Shown here one piece after another: positions 47,230-57,880 of a stretch of 64,000 nucleotides of DNA (the stretch's first letter is position 1; each line of letters begins with the position of its first letter). Origin of the DNA: Aplectana chamaeleonis (taxonomy: Eukaryota; Nematoda; Chromadorea; Rhabditida; Cosmocercidae); assembly GCA_029168955.1 (NCBI GenBank), contig JAPDOI010000175.1, forward strand, positions 310,001-374,000. The letters are read 5' to 3'. The position numbers and the translations under genes are program-made. The notes beneath the pieces are model-generated. The model was not told the origin of the DNA, ran no database searches, and saw nothing but the letters and a program-made list of their open reading frames with translations.

Positions 47230-47724
47230 TTAAGGAACGGCCGCGAAATTAATTTTATTCAAAAACAAAGCTATTCCAAAGGCATCGTACGTGCTGGAAA
47301 CCAGTCACCGTTTTTTTTTTTGGGGGGGGGGGGTTTGGATCACTGGTTGGGCTCCCCTCAGAACGTAGACAGAGTTTGTTGGGATGTTTCCCGTTTCTAC
47401 AAAACTTAGCAAAGGTAATATACTTTATTCGTCCGATGTTAATGTGCGGTACCGGAACCTGTTTATCATGAACATGGAAGTATAGCGCATTTCTTTACAA
47501 AAGGGCCACCCCTGAAAACATATTTTTTGAACAAACGAAAACTTCAATCCATTCGCTGTTATGATTTTCGGATTCTACGTCCAAAACAATAACGTATTAC
47601 ATGTTTGTGGTTTTACACCTCAATTTGGTGATTAACATCTACATATTTTGGTTGTGCAAAAATTATGACAACCCTGACCTCTGGAGGCTTCCCACGTTGC
47701 CCAGAGGAATCGTGGTGTTGCTCA
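47230..47724. other. Non-coding with a poly-G run
   Basis: T and G homopolymer runs lie at about 47311-47333. Nothing else was seen. Confidence 0.4.
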
Positions 47725-47948
47725 GGGCTGGGATTCATGAACGCACTGGGTCCCAGCAGGGTTTGGTTTGGCTAGCCGCCCCAGCTGGGACCAAACCGAA
47801 CCAAACCACCACCTTGGAGGTGTGGTTACATGAGACCCATGCGTAGCCCAGTCCTGACCAAACCTAGCGATGATGAATAGCTGGTTTGCGAACGTTTCCA
47901 ACCAAACCCTGCTGGGACCCCCGGTTCAGCGTTCATGAATCCCAGCCC
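47725..47948. repeat. Hairpin element
   Basis: GGGCTGGGATTCATGAACGC and GGTCCCAGCAGGGTTTGGTT on the left pair with AACCAAACCCTGCTGGGACC and GCGTTCATGAATCCCAGCCC on the right. Inner segments also pair (GGTTTGGTTTGG.. with CCGAACCAAACC). Confidence 0.85.
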
Positions 47949-48539
47949 AGGCCTACTCCGAGAAACGTTTCTAGTGGAGAAGGTTTGATTTTGGTCCAAA
48001 TTCCCTGAATTGTGACCTTCGTCTTCGATAACCCAAGAAAACGGGGGATCAGGGGCGTAAATGATGCTGGCAGCGATTTCGCAGTAATATTGGACAGGAT
48101 TGGAGACAAATCTGAACGCGGGCAGAGTTACTGCTTTACTCGTCTATAAACACTTCTGTGATGGTCATATAATTTGAATAGTGACATTGCTTTGCTGGAT
48201 GGCACTGTCTTCTCGAGCTGGAAGAGCCGGATTAGATTGCAGTTGTGTTTGTAGTGTTGTCAGGTAGTCAGCTATGTTCATACTTCTTCACAAGAATGCC
48301 ATCCTCAGTGTGGTGTCGCAAGAGAAAGCGCGCCTTACCACTGCACTTCATTCCCCAACGTTGCGCCGAGGTCGTCGGAAAACTCACACCCGTCCCGACA
48401 TTTTCACCCACCTAAAACTTCGCAACAAGCCGAGTTCCCTCTCCCCTTTCCAAATCAAGGGGGAGCAAATTGCCAGGAGGATTGATAATCTTCATAAAAT
48501 TGGATTTACAGCTCGCCTTGTTTTGCATATATAGAGTTA

Positions 48540-48772
48540 CAGTTCAACTCCGCATTGCCGTTCAGTCCGGAAAATGCACGCTTATTGCGAAAGAGTGCTG
48601 CGGCGCGGTTGCGAGTATTCTCAGACAGAGGTGTGGGATCACCCGGACACCAGGGGCAAAACCGCCCAGGTGATCCCACATCCCTGTCTGAGGATACTCG
48701 CAACCGCGCCGCAGCACACTTCTGCTATCAGCGTGCACTTTGCGGACTGAACGGCAATGCGGAGTTGAGCTG
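48540..48772. mobile_element. TA-flanked hairpin MITE
   Basis: TA|CAGTTCAACTCCGCATTGCCG on the left and CGGCAATGCGGAGTTGAGCTG|TA on the right are inverted. The inner arms CGGCGCGGTTGCGAGTAT and GGTGTGGGATCACC pair with their complements. The element is a nearly perfect 233-bp fold-back. Confidence 0.88.
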
Positions 48773-49414
48773 TACCTAATAACGCGGCGGGTGTGAAAAC
48801 TCAACCGTCGTAGCACTTATTTTCACCACCTGACAACCCTATCTAGAATAGGGTAAAATCATCCAACCTTTTTAGACTTCTGGCTAAGTAAAACTAGCAA
48901 ATTCGAACCATGCTGGTGTCCTTGTAAACACCGATGGAACGTTGAATGCATCACTGCGTTATGAACCTAAGTGACAGCCATGGGCGGCTTCAAGGCATGA
49001 CCGGTATGTCTCTAATTCACGTAAAGCCTGCCTCGCTCGGATGAATCATGGCATAGCTATCATCGGAGCAGTCGGTCATGGCAAAATATAAATGATAAGG
49101 AGGTTTTGACACGATAAACCCCGTAAGCCTTTTTTTGACCCGCTATGGAGCGGTTGTTTCTCTCTTTCTACCATTTTATTTTCTCAATAACAACTGCTCG
49201 ACTTTTATGATCAGCTGTCATAGCATTGCGGCTTCCACATCTAGGGGTTGACTATACTAGCACACCGCTAGAGTGCACCTTATAGAAGAAATTTTATTTG
49301 AATGGACATTCACATTAACAAAAGAGTGATGTCAGCGTGGAATCGAAATCGGAAGCAGTGTTAGAACAGCCTTTCAAAATTATTGTTATATTTTGTTATC
49401 GAAACAGAATTCAG
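48773..49414. other. Non-coding; dispersed repeat at 49065-49135
   Basis: GGTCATGGCAAAATA and ACGATAAACCCCGTAAGCCTT recur from about 905-990. No gene is seen before the CAP gene's stop codon. Confidence 0.45.
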
Positions 49415-51172
49415 CTACCAATAGCAGAGTCCAACGTCTAACGTGCAGTTCTCCGGGCCAGGTGGACACTCGGAGCAAGTCTTTCCGATCCGGTAGATAG
49501 GCGCACCGGGTATGTTGACCCTGAGGAGCAAATAAGCACACAGTGAAGAAGAATTCGCTGCATTGAGTAGTTGCACATCCAATTTCCTTGTTGTTTCCCC
49601 AGATCATCTATAAGTTAACTAATCTTGTTAGTAGAGTCACAGTACTCATCTAACTGAAGCAGTGGGAAGCGAGTAAACAAATACATCTCGGCTGGTCTCT
49701 AGAAGAGCTTGACGGGCAGCGGATTCGTCGTGTAGTCCAGAATACAGTGTACACGGAGGTACATGCCACATAATATGGTCTATTTACCAAGTTTAGCCTA
49801 GTGCATGAGACTAGGCGAAGACCCGACCATAGCTACGGCCAAGCTATATTCGTAGATAGGGGCTCTCTACGCACAGAGGGAGGAGTTGTCCCGCTTTTGC
49901 AGCTCGACACGTTACGCTACTCTATTTAAGCGAAGTGGTTCCAAGTGGAATTAGAGCCGCGAGAAGCGAGACAACTCCTCCCTCGGTGAGTAGAGAGCTC
50001 CTGTATCCGACATTTGCTACACCACCGGTAAGGGCGTTTCAAGATATACCACCATAATTTACTAGGCCAAAGTTTCCGGAAGACTCCAAGTGCACAGAAT
50101 TTGGTCCAATTACACCGTCGAAAGAAATTGTTATGGCTGGCGGACCAAGAAGTGATCTGGGAGAAAGAGTCCGTGGCGAGAATGCCGATGACCACCCAAG
50201 TAGGTGAGGTATTTTGAGGTAAAACAGACGCTGAGAGTTAAAATACATAAACAGTATGGATTCCGGGAAATTTCCGCTTAGATCTTGTAAAATGTGTCAA
50301 CCTTTTACAAGGTTTCAACGATTTTTTTTCTTCCATTCTGTTTATATTCTCATGAAGACTGCAATTTTCGCTGCAAGAACCGGTCCACAATTGGTTGTTC
50401 GGGGTTTTCGTTATCCTGAACGCAGTGATAATGTTGTCAGAATTAAATCGAAAATGGAGCTGGCAATAATGAGAACTGGGGTGCTCTGCGATTTCGTTCA
50501 ACCTTATAACAGGAGAAGGAACCAGTCTAGACTGCGCGAGTTTAATCTTTGCATCTTATGTTTCTAATTCGCGTAATTGACACTTTCAAACCTTGGAAAA
50601 CGTTCTCCTTTTTTGAGGGAAGTACTCCATGAAGACCATATAGGAAGGCGCTCCAAATTGGGCCAAGTCGGCCTTCCAAGTAGCAATCGCCTCAATGGTA
50701 AGCATAATAATCTCCTTGAATAGGACAACGGCGCAGGGCTAGACCTACAGTGATCATTGCTTCGTAGGTGTCGGTCGCCATGATTTCAAGTTTGTGAACG
50801 TTTTCTTTCCATCCAGCTCTAATTCCTGCTGGAGAGCTTCCTCCAGAGCAGGTTTTTGAAAAACGGTAAGCGTATGACTCTGCCCAGAAGTTCCATTTCT
50901 CGAACAATATTCTTGATATTCTTGCATTTGAGCTATGTCATTTGAGCTATGGCATTACCAAAAAGTACATAAGCGAGGCAGATGGCGCTGTCTGATTTTT
51001 GTAATATCCATTTTTCGCATGGCCAGTAGCGACATGAGATCTGCAACAAATATCTTTTTGTGAACTTCGCAAGATTTACTATTGGCGATCGTCGACCTCA
51101 TGTTGTTGTGCATATCCAAAGCAGTTTTCCTCCAATGGTTGGGAAATGCGCTGCTTGGGCAGTGTGTGAATG
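49415..51172 (-). CDS. CAP-domain (SCP/TAPS, ASP-like) secreted protein, partial, probably damaged
   Basis: Minus-strand exons assemble into a CAP-superfamily protein. Segment 51172-50955, after acceptor TATTACAG, reads HWRKTALDMHNNMRSTIA, the N-terminal CAP helix. Segment 50930-50749 has WAESYAYRFSKTCSGGSS and GWKENVHKLE, the central motifs, and a GTAGGT donor. After a 58-bp intron, 50690-50592 reads ATWKADLAQFG. After a long intron, 49607-49415 begins MIWGNNKEIGCATTQC, continues TVCLFAPQG, and ends GAPIYRIGKTCSEC with a cysteine-rich tail and stop. A one-base shift near 49513-49520 separates those last two blocks. The joint near 50955-50930, the usual HFTQ exon and the signal peptide were not found. 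CAP proteins are secreted and strongly expanded in hookworms. This is either a pseudogene or an allele with a sequence error. Confidence 0.72.
49608..50591 (-). other. Long intron of the CAP gene
   Basis: The segment between the GTTTGA donor at 50591 and the TTATAG acceptor at 49608 holds a hairpin element (49857-50003) and two minus-strand open frames (50039-50248 and 50238-50501) of unknown meaning. A LTHFT stretch in the second frame recalls the missing CAP HFTQ motif, but it lacks a usable donor. Confidence 0.4.
49857..50003. repeat. Hairpin element inside the CAP gene intron
   Basis: GGGGCTCTCTAC and GAGGGAGGAGTTGTC on the left pair with GACAACTCCTCCCTC and GTAGAGAGCTCC on the right, with TA near both ends. 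Confidence 0.75.
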
Positions 51173-51207
51173 CTGTAATAGTAGTGAATATCAAGTTCTA
51201 CCACATA

Positions 51208-51352
51208 ACATCGGCATGGATCGTGAAGAGACTTTGCGTATACTGTTGAAGGTTGGCACGAACTCGGTGCACCTATGTTACAGCATATGGCACCGATTTT
51301 GCGCCAACCTTCAACAATGAACGCGAAGTCTCTTGACGATCCATGCCGACGT
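51208..51352. mobile_element. TA-flanked hairpin MITE upstream of the CAP exon
   Basis: TA|ACATCGGCATGGATCG and CGATCCATGCCGACGT|TA are the ends. The arms AGAGACTTTGCGT and TTGAAGGTTGGC pair with ACGCGAAGTCTCT-like and GCCAACCTTCAA segments. It begins 36 bp upstream of the first visible CAP exon and so would lie in its preceding intron. A diverged relative is at 17079. Confidence 0.82.
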
Positions 51353-52589
51353 TATATGCAAATGCTTGAAACTGAGTTCATCATCCAGGTCGGGAGCGTT
51401 CGTCGCAAAGGAAGAAAACTTTGAATGACAGCCACTGAGCTTTTGATAGCAACTGTAGGTGTATTCATAAAACTTTAAGAGGCCTCCGGGGAAGTACAGT
51501 GTAAACTCGACGTACTCGTCGGAAAGACATGAAGCTTCCTGGCCACTGAGCGAGTGGACGGAGAGGGTTGTGGCTGCATGCTAGTACGTGCGTGGTAGCC
51601 GCATGTTAGTACTGAAGTGCAGCTAGCACTCTCCCCGTTCACCCGTTCAATAGAGGCCGGCTTTACTATGCACGTCGAAATGTGTTGATAGTGGAGCTGA
51701 GGAACTGCAGCTCCCAGCTGAAGGGCTCCTCTGCACCTCTGTAGGCAGGTACGCACACCTGCCTCTGCTCTCGAAGAAGGAGAGGAAGACCTGTTGTTTC
51801 GATCGAGAGACACAATGTTCGTAATCGAACGGTGTGAGAGGACGATCATGCCCCTTTAAGGCTGGGATCATACTTCCGGCCACCAGCGACAGCGACAGCG
51901 CACATCAGGCATATCGAATTTCGCTGGATATGGATGGTAAGCAATGCGTCGCATCGCCCGTTGCTGAAACGATGATCCCGGCTTAAAGGTGTCCACGATC
52001 AAAACAGACCGGATTTTCAACTTAAATCGAGAGGTCTAGGATTCATTGCATCAATAATGCTGAAATAAAGGCTACCGATAGAAGTGTACAACTGAAAACC
52101 CTAATCTGAGAAGGCACCCGATCATCACAAGGGGTAAGTTTCGATAAACGGGGGGGGGATTACAACCTACTGGGCTTACGTTGTTATTTTGATCAGTTTT
52201 TTAGTTGTTTACAGAACGGTTGCGGTGGAAAGGAGTGATCGTGGCGTGAGCGGAACACAAGAGCTTAGGGCTGTATAGTGCTCTTCTGTGCTTGTTCGTA
52301 GCCATTTTTTCGTTTTTTTTTCAATATTGCTGGTGAAACAGGTCTTGGATTGGTGGAGTTCCGGTGAAAACTTGAAGACTGGTTTTACCGTGGACATTGG
52401 TTTTAGGTTTCGTGAATTCCGCCACTGATTAACTTCTGCGTTTCTCACTAGCTACGGTTATCGTCTGCACTTTGCAGTAGCTACTAGCCAATTGCAGTCG
52501 CTACTGGCTAATCCTCTATTCGTCCGCAGACTCAACTTGGTAGACAGTTCTTAAGAAATTCTGTGTACGATGCTAGTCTGTTATACATC
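51353..52589. other. No recognised gene; one MITE-like left end
   Basis: TTAAAGGTGTCCACGATC at about 51984-52001 is a decayed MITE end. A signal-peptide exon for the CAP gene would be expected upstream of 51352 on the minus strand, but I could not identify one. Confidence 0.35.
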
Positions 52590-53005
52590 TTTCATCGTTC
52601 TAACCGCTCGGCGAGCGCTTGACGCGCGGGATAAGCAGTTGGCTATAAACTTTTCACCCTCTGCACGCGCGGGAAACAACTATGGAATCCATTGCGGCAC
52701 CGCCAGGACCGTCGGGCTAAAGTTGGGCATCAACTGTGTCATTAACATAATTTCTTGGCTTTCTTTTGCGCACGGTAGCGAAGGATAGTCCCAGAAGTAT
52801 TTATGCCAGAATTATTTATGTTGAAGTGGACTCATACTGAGAAGCGAGAATTTATTAAAATGATGAAAGCGCCCTGGCGGCTTCGGCGGTGCCGCTATCG
52901 CGGTGCTAGATTAGCTGCACGCGCGTCCCGCGCTTCTCACTTCCAGTGAGAACTTTCATTGTCCACCGCGCGTGCCGCGCTTGCGCTGAGGACTATGAAA
53001 TATGC
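52590..53005. mobile_element. GC-rich element, CATAGTCCACCGC family
   Basis: It shares GCACACGGTAGCG.AGGATAGTCCCAGAA, TTATTTATGTTGAAGTGGAC and TGTCCACCGCGCGTGCCGCG-type words with 30077-30463 in the same orientation, and ends GAGGACTATGAAATATGC. Ends are imprecise. Confidence 0.65.
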
Positions 53006-54131
53006 TGTGCTGCGATTAGTGCTGCGATCCTATCGCTAGCGCCGCTAACCAACTCAGACGTAAACACGGATGACAGCCTCGCCACTACCCATGTATAGGG
53101 TGAGTGACGTTAAGGAAGAAGGAGAATTCCCTCAATCAAAATTTCCCTTCCGTCAAGAAGCACCAAGGCTGGCAGACCACGCCAGGTTGGTGAGCCTAGT
53201 GTCTCCTACGAACCTACGCTCCCGAGGGGCGATATGATACTCACGTGCTCGATTGAAGTTAGCAGCAATAATAGGTGTTGTAGTCTGATTTTTCGCAAAC
53301 ATAGATGTGCTGTGGAGCAGAAGGAATAGAAACTGAAGTTCAAGATTTTTTAGTCAAACAAACGAGTATTTGAGGACACAGTCCAACCACTGAGCCAGTA
53401 GCAATCCCCCGAAATGTGGCAACTACCGGCTGTCACTGTGTGGTGACTGTGTCAATCACTGATCGACTATCAATGTGGACACGCCGGCATAGAAATGCGC
53501 ACGCAGCGCAGAAGTTAATGACAGTTGTTATCAAACACCTGCTAGCAGTGAGCGTTCTTTTGTTAGGTGGCTTACTGCAAGAAACGGGCGGTGATTTTGT
53601 TCACCGCTGCAGAGGGAAGAGAAATAGCGCGCGATAAAACAGAGGTTCGCTCAATACCGCGGACATGGGGTTGTGCACGTCCAGCTTCTCGAGGAAAGTG
53701 CGCTCCAAGAAAAGGCAGTGGAGCGCTGCAAGTCCCTTGCGAACCGACCAGGCTGCTGTCTACTTATCACACCAGCACAGCACGGTGGCCACTCTAGTTG
53801 TCTACGGGGGCAAATAAGGATTTGACCCGCCGGCTGGCAGTCATACAGCTTCAATTTTTCAGAAGTTTTTGTGGCCATATTCAACCATTTTCAGATTTGT
53901 TTCGAATAATTGCTCCCTCCAAGTAGAATCGGATTTGCTAAGGAAACCATCCAAGAAGAACAGCTGCGAAGTAGTTTTGTTCTAGAGAAAAGGCATAAAG
54001 CTTACGTGATACGCGTGTACTAGTTACTAATTTCTGCATAAATTTTGATCTGAGTGCGGTTTTTGTCTTAACTTCGTTTTCCTCTTCTAGGAACTAGTTC
54101 ACTACTTTCTGTGTAGGCTGGGAAGAAGAAA
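53006..54131. other. No recognised gene
   Basis: Open frames at 53416-53797 lack motifs. No RNA gene was seen. Confidence 0.35.
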
Positions 54132-55434
54132 TCAGGTAAAACTAGTTGTCCAGAATCGGTCAACAATCGAGAAGTTGTCCAGAAAGTTCATAGAAGGTGT
54201 CGAGAATTCTGAGATTCGCAGTATTTGTCAAGAATTGCGGCCGATTTGTTCAGAATTCCAGAGAAAGTTGTCGAGAATTCGGGGGAACGAGTGTTTGCCG
54301 AGAATTCGGACAAAGTTCTCGACAACTCCTTCCGAAATTGAGAATGTGTTTCGAGTATATCGAAAATTTCCCAAAAATTCAGGTCATCACTTCAGAACCC
54401 TCTTTACACCACATTCTTCAAATGTTTCGACTGCTGTTTTTGTTCTTTTCTTTCCGTGTGAGTCCTCTGTGGTTTTTTTTCTTTTTTTTCTTCATTCTTC
54501 TAGCTGGTTATCAATTATAATGTATTTCACGAATTTCTTGAATATCAGACTCGTCTTTTTGGGAATTTTCATCTTTTCAAATTACCGAACATACCAAAAC
54601 ATGGGATTTTTAAGATAGTGAATTTTGAAAGTTTTCGAGCGTTCAAGTACTGATCTTTTTTTCGATGATCGGTAGTAGCAGTAGTCGGATTTAAAATTTA
54701 TTATTCGAGAAGTTACTCGAGAAGTATCAGAACAACGTTCGAAACTAGGATTGAGAATTCGAATAAATCTCGATAGATTCAGTCCTGACCGGAATTTGCA
54801 ACTCTAACCTTGCATAGGTTGCTTAGCATTATATTGATGTACAATATGTGGACATCCGGGGTTCCACACCTGCAGCCAGCGGTTTGGCCACTGGCTTCAG
54901 GTGTGGACCCGCCGGAAGTCGACAATTTTGAAAACTACGAGCCATGAGGGTAGGATAATTGAGTCCAGAGTGGTCGATTCATTTTCTACTCGAACTTTCA
55001 CCGTCTTAGAGTAATTCCGAAGGCCACTACACTGATAGCGCACTTGAGCTGGGCAAGGCTAATAGCAGCCCATGTTGAAAGATTTTATAGACCCACAGCA
55101 TATACGACGCACAGTTTGCCTCTGCCGAAGTCGATAAAGGGACTCACTTAGAGGGGTGAAACTATCTCCGTGGGCTTCACCGACCGTTGTAATCAACGGT
55201 TGGGCAGGAGCCCCAATTTTTGGTAAGTAGATACAGTTGTACTTGTGTATAACTGTGTGCTAACTGTGAGAACCGGGCAAGGAGTTGTCGTGAATTGGTC
55301 GAGAAGGGGTCGGGCATTGTCGAGAACTGGGCGAAAAGTTGTCCAGAATTCTTTAGGGTCTGCGAAAGTTGTCCTGCATTCGTACGCCTGCAGGACAACT
55401 TTTCTTCCAATTCTCGACAACTAGTTTTACCTGA
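54132..55434. mobile_element. 1.3-kb TIR element with subterminal repeats
   Basis: The ends are TCAGGTAAAACTAGTTGTCC and GACAACTAGTTTTACCTGA, an inverted repeat of about 25 bp. About 200 bp inside each end carries many copies of a GTTGTCSAGAATTC motif, direct on the left and mixed on the right. The centre is AT-rich and has no transposase; the 147-codon frame at 54175 arises from the repeats. A target duplication is not clear (GAA may flank both ends). Confidence 0.7.
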
Positions 55435-55618
55435 GAACGATGAAACAGACTCAGGAAAAAAATTACTTTCCGATTAAAAAATCCTTTGAACCTTTTGGTT
55501 CACCTTGTGCAGAAAAATCACAAATTTTTCTTCTCGACAATTATACAACGAAGTATTGCGTATCGTGGTCTCTGTGATAAGTGTCCATCCAACAAGAAAT
55601 TCTCAAAATCGTCTTTAA

Positions 55619-56048
55619 AGGCAGCATGCACGCTCGTAAAAGTGGTTGAGATAACTATGGAAATAGAATGGTATGGCTTAGAACACAACGCCTACGCATT
55701 TCGAAGCGTCAAAAACGACTCTACGCTACACGAGTGAGAAGTTGGCCCCACCCCTGTATTTCTCCGCTCCCTATAATTGCGTCCTCCTCTCAAACGGGGC
55801 TGGGCCATTCCCACGACCAGCGATGCTTGTGGGTGGTACGATAAATAAAATAAGTAATTCACATACATCGACGAGAACGGCTCAACACCCCTGTTTTGGA
55901 GGAGGGCGCAAATACAGGGAGTGGAGAAATAGAGAGACAGCATCATGGGCCGTTTTTGACACTTCAAAATGCACAGCGTTGTGTTCTGAGCTAGACCATT
56001 CTATTTTCGTAGTAACCTCAATCACGTTTGCTGGCGTGTATGCTGCCT
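55619..56048. mobile_element. TTAA-flanked MITE, second family (CACGCTCG)
   Basis: It begins TTAA|AGGCAGCATGCACGCTCG and ends GCTGGCGTGTATGCTGCCT, followed by TTAG, which also forms the left flank of the next element. Subterminal GGTTGAGATAACTATGG links it to 33116-33611. Confidence 0.8.
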
Positions 56049-56052
56049 TTAG

Positions 56053-56300
56053 AGGCAGTGTTCACGATGAACTTTATTCGCGTGTTTTAATATTGAAACG
56101 TTGTGCTGTCAGGAGATGGGTGGGATAGCGTCGAAAGAAGCACGAAGAGCAGGCCTGAAATAGCCAAAAATGGATAGGAAGTGGCCAGTCCGGAAAGCCA
56201 ACGCACCCAAGAGAAGCCAGGCCGCTCTTCTTGCTACGAGATTCCGAAGGCGTGGACGTTTTTGGTGGCGAGTTGAAAAAGACAGCCGCTCCACCTATTT
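56053..56300. mobile_element. MITE left part, first family
   Basis: It begins AGGCAGTGTTCACGATGAAC directly after the TTAG at the end of the preceding MITE. The interior resembles 45122-45577 in its GGGATAG.GTCGA segment. The right end was not found. Confidence 0.65.
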
Positions 56301-56361
56301 TGATCAATATTAGGGGCAATCACGGCCACCTCCACAGGCGCCTGGCTGCGCACTAGAGTGT

Positions 56362-56480
56362 TGTCCGAATATTCGTTCATTCGAATAATATTCGAATAAT
56401 TCGAATATTTGAATATTCAAAGAAGTGGAATATTCGTTTATTCGAATATTCAAATATTCAGCATGAATAATTTGAATATT
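56362..56480. repeat. TTCGAATATTCGA-type AT-rich repeat
   Basis: Repeated ATTCGAATAAT, TTGAATATTC and ATTCGTTTATTCGAATATTC words form near-palindromic AT-rich DNA preceded by GAGTGTTGTCCGAATATTCG. A second copy of the same opening (GAGTGTTGCCCAAATATTCG) starts at 56942. Confidence 0.7.
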
Positions 56481-56941
56481 CGACAAGATCGCGCTCCATT
56501 TTGCCCTGATTCTACATTTCAAACATCTTAGCGTAAAGACTCCTCATTTCTCACAATTCTTCAGTACCTTATTAATTTATAGTTATAGCGAGTATGTACA
56601 ATATATTAAACTGCTCGCAAGATTTTGTCAAAACGCTAGAAATGCTTATTAAACCTTTAGTGATAGAGAAAAGTTTACATTTCGAGCGACGCATAAGTAT
56701 AGCAACACTTGAGGAGCATGAAAGTGTCTCGCAAAAACGGCCACATTGTATTCATGCGTATTTTTATGGAAGTGGTTCAAGCTGATGCTATTCGTCCACT
56801 ATCCCGGTGGACTTCACCTGAATTCTTAGGCTGACAAAAGATTTTAGTTGTCAATAGGGTGCAGTTTATGAGACGACAACTTACCAACCTGTTGTCGACG
56901 CCCCAGTTTGCCTGAGTGGATTGAATGGGATGTACGCAATA
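56481..56941. other. Non-coding, nothing recognised
   Basis: A 63-codon plus-strand frame at 56594-56785 has no motif. Confidence 0.3.
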
Positions 56942-57100
56942 GAGTGTTGCCCAAATATTCGTTTATTCGAATAATTCGGATATTCAAAGAAGTGGGATAT
57001 TCGGGTTATTCGAATAATCGGATATTCAAAGAAGTGGATTATTCGAATTATTCGTTTACTCAAATATTCAAAAAAATTATTCGTTTCAACACTCTACTGC
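56942..57100. repeat. TTCGAATATTCGA-type AT-rich repeat
   Basis: Three or so units of TATTCAAAGAAGTGG.TATTCG occur with TTCGAATAATTCG. The segment is bounded by GAGTGTTGC on the left and CAACACTC on the right, a short inverted pair. Confidence 0.7.
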
Positions 57101-57237
57101 GCACTCCATCGTTGTCCTCTCCTTTCTTTGGTTTTGGCTAACTTTATTTCTGAAGTTGCTCCTGAGAAATTCAACCATTCATTTGTTTGTTTCATAATTC
57201 ATGATGGCAATTTCAGCTGATGAGGGGTCCGCGTTGT

Positions 57238-57362
57238 TGTACGGAGAAAATGTCCGAGCCTGGCAGGGAGAAAATGTTCGCGCATCACGTGCAGAGAAAA
57301 TGTGCGCGTGAGGGGAGAAAATGTCCGCGAGGGGAGAGGAAATGTCCACGAGAATGTCCGCA
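57238..57362 (+). repeat. GGAGAAAATGTCCGCG minisatellite
   Basis: Six or seven irregularly spaced copies of GAGAAAATGTCCGCG or variants occur within 125 bp. It could be a short decayed minisatellite. Confidence 0.75.
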
Positions 57363-57412
57363 ACAGAGGGAGCCTTCAGAAAGTTCGAAACGTTGGTGAA
57401 GATGAAGAATTC

Positions 57413-57790
57413 TTATTTATATCTATTTATATTCTTATTTATATGTCTTGATGTTCCAATGTGATTAAAAAATTCATTTATTTGTCTCTCATTTAATAGT
57501 TTACAGTATGTGACGCCTTCTTCTATTTCTCTTTCCTTAATTTCCTTGGGCATCTTTTCTCGGCTTAGCGAGTCAGACATGTCTGGCAGACATCTCAAAG
57601 TCTTGTTAGAGATCTGCATATCTATCGGCAGCTTAAGCTTTAGCTGTCATTCCATAAATTTTTTGAGCATTTTTAATTTCTCGATATCCCGCAAAATCCC
57701 TAGCTCATGATCTTCTCATATCTATTTCATACTCTACAGCGTCTGTGGCTTTCGGTCTCTTTGGTCTCTTCAGATGGAATTATACCATCT
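57413..57790 (-). pseudogene. Unrecognised protein-coding remnant
   Basis: On the minus strand a charged, protein-like frame runs through ELGILRDIEKLKMLKKFME, meets one TGA, then continues as LPIDMQISNKTLRCLPD, SREKMPKEIKEREIEEG and NERQINEFFNHIG to a stop near 57413. Upstream, EYEIDMR lies in another frame. The composition (Lys/Glu/Ile-rich, no low-complexity repeat) is more protein-like than other frames here, but I recognise no family. Confidence 0.28.
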
Positions 57791-57880
57791 TGAAACTCTC
57801 AAATCTGTGCATGCTTGAAATTGTTTTAAAACCTCAATTTTGCATCAATAGAGAGCAGCGTTTGACCTAGAACAACAAGG

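Noticed and set aside
50238..50501. Minus-strand frame with LTHFT as the missing CAP exon
   Set aside because: The stretch lies in a local hairpin (CTTGTAAAA...TTTTACAAG), has no donor after HFT, and the preceding residues do not match the CAP family.
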